A stretch of 64,000 nucleotides of DNA from Ga0077530 sp046293075 (GCA_046293075.1 JBKBPL010000012.1:38085-102084), one strand, 5' to 3'. Positions 16,915 to 25,664 are shown, numbered from the stretch's first letter. Numbers and translations are program-made. Notes: a model not told the origin generated them from the sequence alone.

Positions 16915-17152
16915 GGCTGACGGTCCTTCCCCAGTTCCTTGGCCGCGCGCGGCTGTACGGACCGGCGGCGCACATCTATGCTGCCGGCCCTAAAGCGCCG
17001 GCCGGCTCCCGGCAAGTATTGCAGGCTTGGGGAGAGATCGAAAGGCCCAGGCCGCTCTGGCCGAGCCGCAGCGGCAAGCCGCACGCGCGCTTGTCGCACT
17101 TCGGCCGGATTCGCCGCCCAGAGCAGCGCCGTGAACACAAGGATCTGATCGT

Positions 17153-17683
17153 GTGAAGACATGGTGTGAACTGAGCCACCGGCTTGCCCTTGCGATGCTG
17201 GTCCTGCTTGCAGGTGCGGTTGCGGTGCGCGCGCAGCTCGGACCGGGCCAGGAGGGGACCGTCAAGTCGCAGCACGGCGACTGGCAGATCGTCTGCCGCC
17301 CGCCGCCGCCGGGCGCGAAGAACGAGACCTGCGCGCTCGTCCAGAGCGTTGCCGCCGAGGACCGCAACAATGTCGGCCTCACGGTCTACTTCCAGCGCTT
17401 CTCGAATGGCCAACAGGTGCTGCGCGTGTTCTCGCCGCTTGGCGTGCTGCTGCCGCCGGGCCTCGGCCTCAGGATCGACGGCAAGGACGTCGGCAGCGCG
17501 CCCTTCCTGCGTTGCCACAGCTTCGCCTGCTACGCCCAGGTGGTCGCCGATGCGACGCTGATCGACCGCCTGTCCAAGGGCCAGTCGGCCGTGTTCATCA
17601 TCTACCAGACGGAAGAGGCCGGCATCGGCATCCCCGTCTCGCTCAAGGGCTTTGCCGAAGGGCTGAAGGGCCTGGGGCAGTAA
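17153..17683 (+). CDS. Invasion-associated locus B (IalB) family protein
   Basis: 176 residues from a GTG preceded by AAGGA. The N-terminus is a signal peptide (ALAMLVLLAGAVAV, cleavage near VRAQ). The mature part has the IalB pattern: HGDWQIVCR near the start, a Cys after the Pro-rich loop, VFSPLGVLLPPGLGLRIDG in the middle, and a Cys pair in RCHSFACYAQV. The family is periplasmic and widespread in Rhizobiales, including non-pathogens; the role in red-cell invasion was shown only for the Bartonella member. It is divergent from frmA. Confidence 0.85.
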   Translation: MKTWCELSHRLALAMLVLLAGAVAVRAQLGPGQEGTVKSQHGDWQIVCRPPPPGAKNETCALVQSVAAEDRNNVGLTVYFQRFSNGQQVLRVFSPLGVLLPPGLGLRIDGKDVGSAPFLRCHSFACYAQVVADATLIDRLSKGQSAVFIIYQTEEAGIGIPVSLKGFAEGLKGLGQ

Positions 17684-17698
17684 GGGTGCGCACAAGCG

Positions 17699-17989
17699 AT
17701 GGACGACTTACTGGCGCCACTGTCGCGTTGGTACGACGCTCATTGAAAGGGCAACTGGGGGCACCAGGAAGGCGCTGTCATCGAGTCTTTTGACAATCCC
17801 GGATGGCGCCTTTGCGTTGGGCTGCGCGATGCCGAACCGTCCGGACGCGAATTCGCGGCAAAGGAAGTCGAGCGTTCCGAGCGAGATTGGGTGGTCTGCC
17901 GCTTAGTAAGCGAAACATTCGAGGGCGTTGGCGGACCTGAGAACTTGGCTGAGCCGTTGGAAACGTTCTTGTCTCGGGCGGAGATGCCG
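17699..17989 (+). pseudogene. Imm53-family immunity protein gene interrupted by an in-frame stop
   Basis: From ATG 17699 the frame encodes MDDLLAPLSRWYDAH, then TGA at 17744-17746, and then continues in the same frame with KGNWGHQEGAVIESFDNPGW, RLCVGLRD, EVERSERDWVVC and FEGVGGPENLAEPLETFL. I recognise this as the Imm53 immunity-protein pattern (WY-xx-xCxGxWEH, then a LDNPGW-like motif, then ERSExDW). The TGA stands where the family has Cys (TGC or TGT to TGA is one base). The frame then runs without a normal stop into dispersed repeat B. No toxin gene lies nearby, so this looks like a decayed orphan immunity gene, starting 15 bases after the IalB gene. Confidence 0.65.
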
Positions 17990-18018
17990 CGGGAAGGACG
18001 ATCTGTGGAGATACCGCG

Positions 18019-18139
18019 CCCTTCTCCTTCTCCCCGCTTGCGGGGAGAAGGTCGGGATGAGGGGTGGCCACACACGCGAACGTTTCCGGATGCCGCCGCC
18101 CCTCACCCTTGCCCTCTTCCCGCACGCGGGGAGAGGGGA
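18019..18139. repeat. Dispersed palindromic repeat, copy B
   Basis: The left unit CTTCTCCCCGCTTGCGGGGA plus a G-rich arm faces a right unit CCCCTCACCC ... CCGCACGCGGGGAGAGGGG. Order and spacing match copy A at 15661. It fills the gap between the broken Imm53 frame and the leuD stop and overruns the expected end of the Imm53 frame, so its arrival may have removed that gene's stop codon. Confidence 0.8.
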
Positions 18140-18146
18140 ATAGCCA

Positions 18147-18758
18147 TCAGGCAGCCAGCCAGGGCTTTTCGGCGTTCTGGCGGCGCTCGTAGTCGTCGAT
18201 CTGCTTCTCGTGCTCGAGCGTCAGGCCGATGTCGTCGAGGCCATTGAGCAAGCAGCGCTTGCGGAAGGGGTCGATGTCGAACGTGACCACGCCGCCATCG
18301 GGGCCGCGGATCTCCTGCTTTTCGAGGTCGATGGTGATGACCGCGTTCGCGCCGCGCGAGGCATCGTCCATCAGCTTGTCGACGTCCTCCTGCGGCAGCT
18401 TGATGGGCAGGATCCCGTTCTTGAAGCAGTTGTTATAGAAGATGTCGGCAAACGACGGCGCGATGATGCAGCGGATGCCGAAGTCGAGCAGCGCCCAGGG
18501 TGCGTGCTCGCGGCTTGAGCCGCAGCCGAAGTTCTCGCCCGTGACGAGGATCTGCGCCTTGCGGTAGGCTGGCTTGTTGAGGACGAAATCCGGGTTCTCC
18601 TTGCCGTTCTCGTCGTAGCGCACCTCCGCGAACGCGGCCTTACCGAGGCCGGTCCGCTTGATCGTTTTCAGGTAGTTCTTCGGGATGATCCGGTCGGTAT
18701 CGATGTTGATGTCCGGCATCGGCGCCGCGACGCCGGTCAATTGGGTGAACTTTTCCAT
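18147..18758 (-). CDS. leuD: 3-isopropylmalate dehydratase small subunit
   Basis: 203 residues, normal for LeuD. MPDINIDTDRIIPKNYLKT and TGENFGCGSSREHAPWAL are the swivel-domain signatures of the small isomerase subunit, the latter carrying the substrate-binding loop. With LeuC (not in this window) it isomerises 2- to 3-isopropylmalate in leucine synthesis. It is a single gene here, with repeat B just after its stop and the promoter region of the BON/OmpA gene on the other side. Confidence 0.95.
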   Translation of the reverse strand: MEKFTQLTGVAAPMPDINIDTDRIIPKNYLKTIKRTGLGKAAFAEVRYDENGKENPDFVLNKPAYRKAQILVTGENFGCGSSREHAPWALLDFGIRCIIAPSFADIFYNNCFKNGILPIKLPQEDVDKLMDDASRGANAVITIDLEKQEIRGPDGGVVTFDIDPFRKRCLLNGLDDIGLTLEHEKQIDDYERRQNAEKPWLAA

Positions 18759-18968
18759 GGAAGGCCCGCTGCTCCCGAAGATGCGGCTCGATTTCGGCGG
18801 TAATGTCGATAGCGTGCCGGCCCGGTGCCGTCAACGCGCGCCGGCCCGATGGCGGCCACAGTGGGCCGGCTGCGGTGAGCGTGAGGCCGCCGTCGCCTAG
18901 TGCTCCAAATGACTGAAATTCCGTCATGTTCGTGCTTCGCGCGGGTCGGACGTTGTCCCCCTGCCGGC

Positions 18969-18997
18969 TTGGAAAGTGCGTGTGCCTTGTCTATAGT
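18969..18997 (+). promoter_or_regulatory. Sigma70-type promoter of the BON/OmpA operon
   Basis: TTGGAA (18969-18974) and TATAGT (18992-18997) are separated by 17 bases, close to the housekeeping consensus. Transcription would start near 19004, leaving a leader of about 190 bases before the ATG at 19193. I see nothing else recognisable in the 434-base gap between leuD and that gene. Confidence 0.6.
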
Positions 18998-19192
18998 GGC
19001 GGGCAAAACGAGACTTCCGATGAGGTCCCGCCTTCGCGCGAAGGCCGAATGACCGCGCAGGAGTGCTCTGCGCGAGAGCACGCGGTGCGCGCCTGCGGGC
19101 CGTTGTCGGGCGAACGGCCGGCAAGGGGGGCGATCGACGTTGAGGGCGCGACACGGGCCTCAGGCGGCGCTGTTGCTCGGAGTGGGGACGGC

Positions 19193-21712
19193 ATGAAGTG
19201 CAATCCGTTACGTTGGCTGCTCGGGATCATCCCGATCCTGCTGCTGGCCGGAGTCGCCTTGGTCAGCGAGCGCGCGCGCATCGAGAAGGATCTGGCCGAG
19301 CGGACTCGGCAGGCGCTCAACGAGGCCGGTCTCGGTTGGGCGAGCGCGACGTTCGAGGGGCGGGATGCCGTCTTGAGCGGTCTTGCGACGGAGGAAACGG
19401 ATCCGGGCCTCGCGGCCGCGACCGTGGCGGGCACGCATGGCGTGCGGATCGTCCGCAATGAGGCGGGACTCATCGACCGGGCCGAGCGGTATGAATGGAC
19501 CGCCACGAAGCGTGAGGGCCGTGTGCGTCTGGGCGGCCTGGTGCCCAATGAGAAGACGCGCCGTGAGATCATCGGCCTTGCCCGCGCAACCTTTCCAAGC
19601 AGCGAGATCGCCGATCGGCTGACGCTGGCGCGCGGCGCGCCAGCGCTGGACATCTGGCTCGGCGGCGTCGGCTTCGCCCTCAAGCAGCTCACGCTTCTGA
19701 AGACGGGCACCATTCGCCTTGAGGGGACCGAGCTCACGGTCGCCGGCGAGGCGCTCGATGCGGCAAGCTACCGGGCGCTGAAGTCGTCGCTGGCCGGCGG
19801 CTTGCCACCCGGCATCAGCCTCAAGGCCGACCGGGTCGAGCCGGCGGTCATGGCGCCCTATGTCTGGACGGCGCGGCTTGCCGATGGTCAGCTCGACCTG
19901 CGCGGCGCGGTCCCGAGCGACCAGGCGCGCGAGGCACTCTTGGCGGCCGCCAAGCAGCAGTCTGCGAAGGTGCGGCCGATGGACGGGATGGCGCCGGCAC
20001 GCGGCGAGCCCGATGGCTGGCTAACCGTGGCGCAGGTCGTCCTGAGGGAGCTTCTGCGGCTTGAGGAGGGCGCCGCAGAGCTGCGCGACCAGGCCGTGAC
20101 GATCAGCGGCGTCGCGCAGCACGAAGCGACCGCCGAGGATGTCCGCGCGAAGCTCAAGGACGGCGTGTCTGCCCCGTACCGGGTGGCCGATCGCATTACG
20201 TTCCGCGAGCCGACGATCAAGCCGATCGCCTCGTATCGGACGGCGATGGCGCTGGAGGACGGTGCCATCACGATGGTGGGCTACGTGCCCAGCGAGGCCG
20301 CACGGGCGGCACTCATCAGCCTTGTGCAGGCCCGCTTGTCGGGCGTGCGCGTCATCGATCAGCTCGAGCTCGGCGCAGGCGCGCCGGCGGGCTGGCAGCA
20401 GTGCCTCGATGTTGGTCTGACGGCACTCGCCAAGCTCGGCGGGGGCCGCCTCGATCTCACCATCCGCCGGCTGCTCATCGAAGGCATGACCGATAACGAG
20501 GCTGTCGCGCGGGCACTTCCAGGAGAGCTGCAGAGTGCGGCTGGCCGCGATTGCGATACCGAGGCGCGGCTCGTGCTCAAGGCCCCGCCGGAGCCCAATC
20601 TGCGCTGGTCGGCACAGGCTGGCGCGCAGGGCGACGTGATCCTCGAGGGGCAGGTGCCGGGGGCGGACGTCCGCGATCAGTTGATGTCGGCGGCCGCGCG
20701 GCTCTTTGACGGCCGCGGAATTGTCGACCGCATGGAGATCGTTGATGCGCCCTCCCAGAAGTGGGCGCGCGCCGCCATCGCCGGGCTGACGCAGTTGGCG
20801 CGGCTGAGGCTCGGCCGCGCCGAGATCATCGACCAGACGCTGCGCCTCGAAGGAGAGGCTCGGGACGTGGCCGCGCAGGCGGCCGTTCGCGATGCGCTCG
20901 GGCGCGATGTGCCGGAAGGCTACGCGGCGCGCGAGGCGGTCGACGTGCGATCCGATGCGGTGATTGCCGCCGAGGAGCTGGCCCGGCGAACGGCGGAGGA
21001 AAGTGCCAAGAAGCGCGCGGCAGCCGAAGCCGAGGCGCGCCGGCGCGCCGAAGAGGAGGCCCGCCGGCAGGCCGAGGAGGAAGCACGGCGCGCCGCCGAG
21101 GCGGCTGAGGCGCGGGCGCGCGCCGAAGCTGAGGCGCGACAGCGTGCCGAGGAGGAAACGCGGCAGCGGCTGGCGGAGGAAGCGCGCCGTGCTGCCGAGG
21201 CGGTGGCCCGCGAGCGCGCCGAAGCCGAAGCGAAGCAACGTGCCGAGGCCGAGGCGCGGCGGCAGGCTGAAGAGGCCGCGCGTCAGGCGCGCGAGGCGGC
21301 CGCGCTCAAGGCTGCAGAGGAGCAGGCGCGCAAGGATGCAGCGGCCGAGGTCTGCCAGAGGGCCCTGCGCACGGTCTCGCGCGAAGGCGTGATCCTCTTT
21401 GCCCGCGCGAGCGCCGAGCTCGACCGCAGCAGCCTGCCGACATTGCGCCTGTTGGCCGAGGCGGCCGAGGCCTGCCCCGACGTCATCATCGAGATCGAAG
21501 GCCATACCGACGCCGAGGGCACCGACGAGCGCAACCAGCCACTATCGGAACGGCGCGCCCAGGCCGTCGCCGACTATCTGGCCGAAAGGGGGGTGCCGGC
21601 GGAGCGCCTGAAGGCCGTCGGCTACGGCGCCTCGCGTCCCGTGGCGCCGAATGACACGCGGGAGAACATGGCCCGCAACCGCCGCATCGAGTTCACCGTC
21701 AAGGCGAAGTGA
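19193..21712 (+). CDS. OmpA-family protein with BON-like repeats and a long coiled coil
   Basis: 839 residues from the ATG giving MKCNPLRWLLGII, after GGGGAC. One N-terminal membrane helix (about 7-25) is followed by roughly 560 residues of repeated BON-like units (alternating beta strands with LSGLA, LGGLVPN, LRGAVPS, MVGYVPS and LEGQVPG turns). An Ala/Arg/Glu-rich coiled coil follows (about 590-719), then an OmpA peptidoglycan-binding domain (720-839) with IEIEGHTDAEG and NRRIEF. The plan resembles mycobacterial ArfA/OmpATb, which combines BON and OmpA domains. It probably spans the periplasm from the inner membrane to the cell wall. It is followed by a 33-residue membrane peptide and an H3TH protein. 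Confidence 0.88.
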   Translation: MKCNPLRWLLGIIPILLLAGVALVSERARIEKDLAERTRQALNEAGLGWASATFEGRDAVLSGLATEETDPGLAAATVAGTHGVRIVRNEAGLIDRAERYEWTATKREGRVRLGGLVPNEKTRREIIGLARATFPSSEIADRLTLARGAPALDIWLGGVGFALKQLTLLKTGTIRLEGTELTVAGEALDAASYRALKSSLAGGLPPGISLKADRVEPAVMAPYVWTARLADGQLDLRGAVPSDQAREALLAAAKQQSAKVRPMDGMAPARGEPDGWLTVAQVVLRELLRLEEGAAELRDQAVTISGVAQHEATAEDVRAKLKDGVSAPYRVADRITFREPTIKPIASYRTAMALEDGAITMVGYVPSEAARAALISLVQARLSGVRVIDQLELGAGAPAGWQQCLDVGLTALAKLGGGRLDLTIRRLLIEGMTDNEAVARALPGELQSAAGRDCDTEARLVLKAPPEPNLRWSAQAGAQGDVILEGQVPGADVRDQLMSAAARLFDGRGIVDRMEIVDAPSQKWARAAIAGLTQLARLRLGRAEIIDQTLRLEGEARDVAAQAAVRDALGRDVPEGYAAREAVDVRSDAVIAAEELARRTAEESAKKRAAAEAEARRRAEEEARRQAEEEARRAAEAAEARARAEAEARQRAEEETRQRLAEEARRAAEAVARERAEAEAKQRAEAEARRQAEEAARQAREAAALKAAEEQARKDAAAEVCQRALRTVSREGVILFARASAELDRSSLPTLRLLAEAAEACPDVIIEIEGHTDAEGTDERNQPLSERRAQAVADYLAERGVPAERLKAVGYGASRPVAPNDTRENMARNRRIEFTVKAK

Positions 21713-21732
21713 TTTCACGCGAGGGTCCGCCG

Positions 21733-21834
21733 ATGGATTACCTGCTGCAGCACATGATCTTCTACGTGGCCTGCGCCTTCCTGCTCGGTGTGTTTGTCGG
21801 CTGGAGCACATGCTCCCGGCGCACGGATCGCTGA
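21733..21834 (+). CDS. 33-residue single-pass membrane peptide
   Basis: The ATG at 21733 opens a short frame with a transmembrane helix (MIFYVACAFLLGVFVGW) and a tail containing Cys and three Arg. It starts 20 bases after the OmpA-family stop, with GAGGG about 7 bases before the ATG, and ends 41 bases before the next gene. No family is recognised. Its helix ending in GVFVGW resembles the N-terminal anchor of the following protein (ILTVAYFAGCIVGCLARKL), which suggests related membrane anchors. Confidence 0.55.
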   Translation: MDYLLQHMIFYVACAFLLGVFVGWSTCSRRTDR

Positions 21835-21875
21835 GCGATGAGCAGATCGGGTACGGTGGTTCGGAGTGCACTTGG

Positions 21876-23420
21876 ATGATCGCGCTGACGTGGCAGACGC
21901 TGCTCATACTGACGGTCGCGTATTTCGCGGGCTGCATCGTCGGCTGTCTCGCCCGCAAGCTTTCTGGCGCGAGGCCGGTCGCCACTGCGGAGCCCGCAGT
22001 GCAGGCGGCGGCGCCAGTTCCCGCGCAAGCACCAGTCCCGCGTGAGGTGAGCCGAACGGCCGTCGCCCCCGTGCCGGCCGCGGAGGCGGCGGCGCCCGTC
22101 GAGCGTCCAGCGCCGGACGCGACACCGCAACCGGCCTTCCGCCGCGCTGACCACGATACGCCGGAGGACGTGCCGCCCCCGGAGCCGGCGGCCCCCGAGC
22201 CGGCACCACCCGCGCGGCCGGCGCCCATAAAGGCGGTGGAGGTCCCGCCGCCGGCTGCGGTGGCGCCGCCCGTGTCGGCGGCCGAGGCCGTGGCCGCTGC
22301 CGTGGCCGAGAGAATGGCCGTGCCGACGCCGCCAGTGGCGCCTGAGCCGGTCGCCCCGGTTGCGGGCGACGACTTCACGCGCATCCGCGCAATCGACGCC
22401 GAGCTGGCGGCAAAGCTCAACGACCTCGGTGTGACCCGGTATGCCGAGATTGCGGCGTGGCGCAGCGACGACGTGCACACGGTGAGCGCGGCACTCGGAT
22501 TAAGTGGTCGTATCGAGCGAGAGAACTGGATCGAGCAGGCGCAGATTCTGGCGCGCGGCGGGGCAACCGCCTATGCCACTGGACTTGCGAGTGGCACGCT
22601 GAGAGCCGCGGCGGCCGAGGTTGTTCCGTCACCGCCTGAGCGCGGTCCGGACGTTGCCGCGCGAGCGGCGTTTGCGGAGCCGCGCCGGGAGGCGCTGGCG
22701 CCGCCGCCTGCGCCGGCCAAGGTCAGTGATCGGGACAATCTGCAGCGCATTGGCGGCATCAGCGCCGAGATCGAGGACATGCTGAGCGCGCACGATATCA
22801 CGCGGTACTCGCAGATCGCGGGCTGGAGCGCTGCCGATGTGCAGCGCGTGGAGGGGCTGCTCGGCTTCAGCGGTCGGATCAGCCGGGAGAACTGGATCGA
22901 GCAGGCGCAGATCCTCGCGCGCGGCGGTGCCACGGCCTATTCGCGGGCCTTCGACGAGCGCGGCGGCCCGCCCGCACCCATGGCGGTGCCGCCGACATCG
23001 CACGCGCTTGGCCCTCCGCCGGCGGCCCCTCTACCACAGCCTGCGCCCTCGCCCGCAGCCGAGCCTGCCCTCACCGAAAGCCGCGCCGCAGAGCGCGTGG
23101 CGGATCTCTCCGGTATGCGTTCGGTGCGCTCGGAAGCGTTCCGCGCCCCTGACAGCATGGCCGCAGGACCTGCTGCCAAGGTCGACGACCTGAAGCGCAT
23201 TCGGGGCATCGGCCTGCTGATCGAGCGCAAGCTCAATGCGATGGGCGTCTCGACCTACGAGCAGATTGCCAACTGGACGGCCGAGGATGTGGGAACGGTC
23301 AATGCGAGGCTCGAGTTCAAAGGGCGGATCGAGCGCGAGAACTGGATCGAGCAGGCGCGCATTCTCGCCTCCGGCGGCCAGACCGACTTCTCGCGTCGCT
23401 TCGAGCGCGGCGAGACCTGA
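21876..23420 (+). CDS. Membrane-anchored protein with three helix-3-turn-helix (H3TH) domains
   Basis: 514 residues from the ATG giving MIALTWQTLLIL, preceded by GGAG. A transmembrane helix (5-25) is followed by a Pro/Ala-rich linker (30-165) and three copies of an H3TH/helix-hairpin-helix domain (about 165-235, 286-358 and 436-510), separated by Pro/Ala linkers. Each copy has the pattern (D)-x-L-x-RI-x-x-I, the YxxIAxW motif and GRIxRENWIEQA. This is the flap-endonuclease-like domain of COG3743, also found at the end of ribosomal protein S2 at 49871. DNA binding is presumed from the fold only; nuclease residues are not evident. It is probably cotranscribed with the OmpA-family gene. Confidence 0.8.
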   Translation: MIALTWQTLLILTVAYFAGCIVGCLARKLSGARPVATAEPAVQAAAPVPAQAPVPREVSRTAVAPVPAAEAAAPVERPAPDATPQPAFRRADHDTPEDVPPPEPAAPEPAPPARPAPIKAVEVPPPAAVAPPVSAAEAVAAAVAERMAVPTPPVAPEPVAPVAGDDFTRIRAIDAELAAKLNDLGVTRYAEIAAWRSDDVHTVSAALGLSGRIERENWIEQAQILARGGATAYATGLASGTLRAAAAEVVPSPPERGPDVAARAAFAEPRREALAPPPAPAKVSDRDNLQRIGGISAEIEDMLSAHDITRYSQIAGWSAADVQRVEGLLGFSGRISRENWIEQAQILARGGATAYSRAFDERGGPPAPMAVPPTSHALGPPPAAPLPQPAPSPAAEPALTESRAAERVADLSGMRSVRSEAFRAPDSMAAGPAAKVDDLKRIRGIGLLIERKLNAMGVSTYEQIANWTAEDVGTVNARLEFKGRIERENWIEQARILASGGQTDFSRRFERGET

Positions 23421-23424
23421 GCCA

Positions 23425-24105
23425 CTATAGAAGCGTTTCGCGGAGCGGCTCGATCAGGTCCGGGCCCTCGTTGCGGGCATTGTTGAGGCGCGGATTGACC
23501 GCGACGTGCTCGAGGAGACCGTCCGGCGCCGGGCGCAGCATTTCAGCAGCCATCTCGGCGGAGAAGTCGCGGGTGTCGAGCCAGGCGTCGAAGTGCTCGG
23601 GCAATAGGATCGCGGGCATGCGGTCGTGGAGCAGCGCGATGGCCTCATTGGCAGGGACGGTCAGGATCGCCATGGTGTCGATCTCGCTGCCGTCGGCGCC
23701 GAGCCAGCTCTCCCAGAGCCCGGCGAAGGCCATGAGGCCGCCGTCCCGCGGGCGGACTAGGTGCGGCTGGCGGGCGCCGGGCTTGCCGGTCCACTCATAG
23801 AAGCCGTTGGCCGGCACGAGGCAGCGGCGGTGGCGCATGGCACCGCGGAAGGAGGCCTTTTCGGCAGCACTTTCGGCCCGGGCATTGATCAGGAGCGGCA
23901 GGCGGGCCGGGTCCTTCGCCCAGGACGGGATCAGCCCCCAGCGGACAAGCGCCAGCTCGCGTGCGCGGGCGTGGTCGAGGCGGACGATGAGCACCGGCTG
24001 GGTCGGGGCGATGTTGTAGCGTGGCGGGAAGGGCTCGCCGTTCGCCACCCTGAAGTACGCCCGTACAGCCTCGAGCGGCGACGTCAAATTATAGCGCGAG
24101 CACAT
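23425..24105 (-). CDS. SOS response-associated peptidase (SRAP/YedK/HMCES family)
   Basis: 226 residues. The catalytic Cys follows the initiator Met (MCSRYNLTS). PRYNIAPTQPV, the INARAES Asn, the FYEW Glu and the HDRMPAIL His complete the SRAP active site. Family members form a stable covalent link with abasic sites in single-stranded DNA and protect them from cleavage. It ends 4 bases from the convergent H3TH gene. Although SRAP genes often sit in SOS operons, I saw no LexA box upstream. Confidence 0.93.
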   Translation of the reverse strand: MCSRYNLTSPLEAVRAYFRVANGEPFPPRYNIAPTQPVLIVRLDHARARELALVRWGLIPSWAKDPARLPLLINARAESAAEKASFRGAMRHRRCLVPANGFYEWTGKPGARQPHLVRPRDGGLMAFAGLWESWLGADGSEIDTMAILTVPANEAIALLHDRMPAILLPEHFDAWLDTRDFSAEMAAEMLRPAPDGLLEHVAVNPRLNNARNEGPDLIEPLRETLL

Positions 24106-24254
24106 GAACTTGCTCCTCGAGGTCAGCGCGGCCGGCGGCTCTCCCCAGCCATGCGCGCCGCGCCCTTGGGAATGGCTCCTTCTTGCTCTAACGTCCCGCG
24201 CAAATCAAACCCCGTGCGCCCGCGGCAGCGCGGGGGCCAGCCCAAGGACCTGCC

Positions 24255-25664
24255 ATGACGCGTGAAACGGCCGTAGCCCGTGCCCTCGCCTACTTCGACG
24301 ACCGGCCCAATGGCTATTTTGCGGATCTGGCGCGCTGGGTCGCAGTGCCGACCGAGAGCCAGAATCCGGAGCGGCTCGGCGTGCTCGCGGCGTACCTGGA
24401 GACCGTGGTCAGCCCCGAACTGGAAGCACTTGGCTACACGACCAAGATCTATCCCAATCCCCTCGCTGGCTGCGGTCCGGTGCTGCTTGCGACCCGCATC
24501 GAAGATCCGCGCCTGCCGACCTTCATCGCCTATGGCCACGGCGACGTCGTGCTCGGAATGGAAGGGCGGTGGGCGCAGGGCCGCGATCCCTGGAAGCTCT
24601 CCTTCGAGGATGAGCGCGTCTATGGCCGCGGGGTGGCCGACAACAAGGGCCAGACGCTCGTCCATGTCGCGGCGCTGCGCGAGGTCATTAAGGCGCGCGG
24701 CGGCAAGCTCGGCTTCAACCACAAGTTCCTCATCGAGACCGGCGAGGAGAACGGCTCGAAGGGCCTCAAGGAGATCGTGGAGGCCAACAAGGCGGACTTT
24801 GCCGCCGACGGCTTCCTCGCCTCGGATGGCCCGCGCACGGAGATCGGACGGCCCAACATCACGCTCGGCAATCGCGGCTGCTGCAACTTCACGCTGAGCG
24901 TGGATCTGCGCGAGGGCGGGCATCATTCAGGCAACTGGGGCGGATTGCTCGCCAATCCGGGCATCATTCTTGCCCACGCGATCGCGAGCATTACCGATGC
25001 GCACGGCCGTATTCAGGTTCAAGGCTGGCGGCCGCAGATCCCGACGCACGTGCGCGATGTGCTGACGGGCATCGATCGCGACGGCGGCCCGCGCGCGCCG
25101 ACGATCGACGACGACTGGGGTGAGCCAGGTCTCAGCCGCATCGAGAAGGTCTCGGCCTTCAATTCTTTCGAGGTGCTGGCCTTCGAGACCGGCAACCCCG
25201 CCAAGCCCGTCAATGCCGTGCCGCCCAAGGCGCGCGCGGTGTGCGCGCTGCGCTACGTCGTCGGCACCGACGAACACGCCATAGAGTGCAATCTGCGCCG
25301 CCACCTCGATGCGCGGGGCTTTGCGCAGGTCAAGATCGAGCCGCCGCCGGCGAGCAACAACGGGCGCTTCTATGCGAGCCGCACCGACCACCGCCACCCC
25401 TGGGCGCAGTGGGTCAAAGGCGCGGTCGAGCGCAACTCGAACCAGCCCTGCGGCATCCTGCCGAACGGCGGCGGTTCCAACATGACGTACATCCTGCAGT
25501 ACATCGTCGGCATGCCGTGCGCGTGGCTGCCGCTGAGCTATGCCGGTTGTTCGCAGCACGCGCCCGACGAGCACATTCTGGTGCCGCTGATGCGCGAGGG
25601 CCTGCGCCACGTGACGGGCATCTACTGGGACCTCGGTGACGAAAAGACGGGCTATCGGCCATGA
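24255..25664 (+). CDS. M20 family metallopeptidase
   Basis: 469 residues. The dinuclear metal site is readable: His and Asp in YGHGDVV, Asp in GVADNKGQ, Glu-Glu in ETGEENGS, Asp in ASDGPRT and His in GCSQHAPDEH. A lid/dimerisation domain lies between about residues 210 and 330. Family members cleave N-acyl or dipeptide bonds of amino acids. The following amidase starts inside its last codons (4-base overlap), so the two enzymes are made together and may act on related amide substrates. The same-strand MESH1-like and TRAP genes follow. Confidence 0.88.
   Translation: MTRETAVARALAYFDDRPNGYFADLARWVAVPTESQNPERLGVLAAYLETVVSPELEALGYTTKIYPNPLAGCGPVLLATRIEDPRLPTFIAYGHGDVVLGMEGRWAQGRDPWKLSFEDERVYGRGVADNKGQTLVHVAALREVIKARGGKLGFNHKFLIETGEENGSKGLKEIVEANKADFAADGFLASDGPRTEIGRPNITLGNRGCCNFTLSVDLREGGHHSGNWGGLLANPGIILAHAIASITDAHGRIQVQGWRPQIPTHVRDVLTGIDRDGGPRAPTIDDDWGEPGLSRIEKVSAFNSFEVLAFETGNPAKPVNAVPPKARAVCALRYVVGTDEHAIECNLRRHLDARGFAQVKIEPPPASNNGRFYASRTDHRHPWAQWVKGAVERNSNQPCGILPNGGGSNMTYILQYIVGMPCAWLPLSYAGCSQHAPDEHILVPLMREGLRHVTGIYWDLGDEKTGYRP

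Noticed and set aside
15661..18139. The repeats at 15661 and 18019 as a CRISPR array
   Set aside because: They are two distant copies with palindromic hairpins and no regular spacer series, and no cas gene is present.
20021..21505. Long antisense frame opposite the BON/OmpA gene
   Set aside because: Leu/Arg/Gly-rich shadow without motifs; the sense strand encodes a clear OmpA domain.
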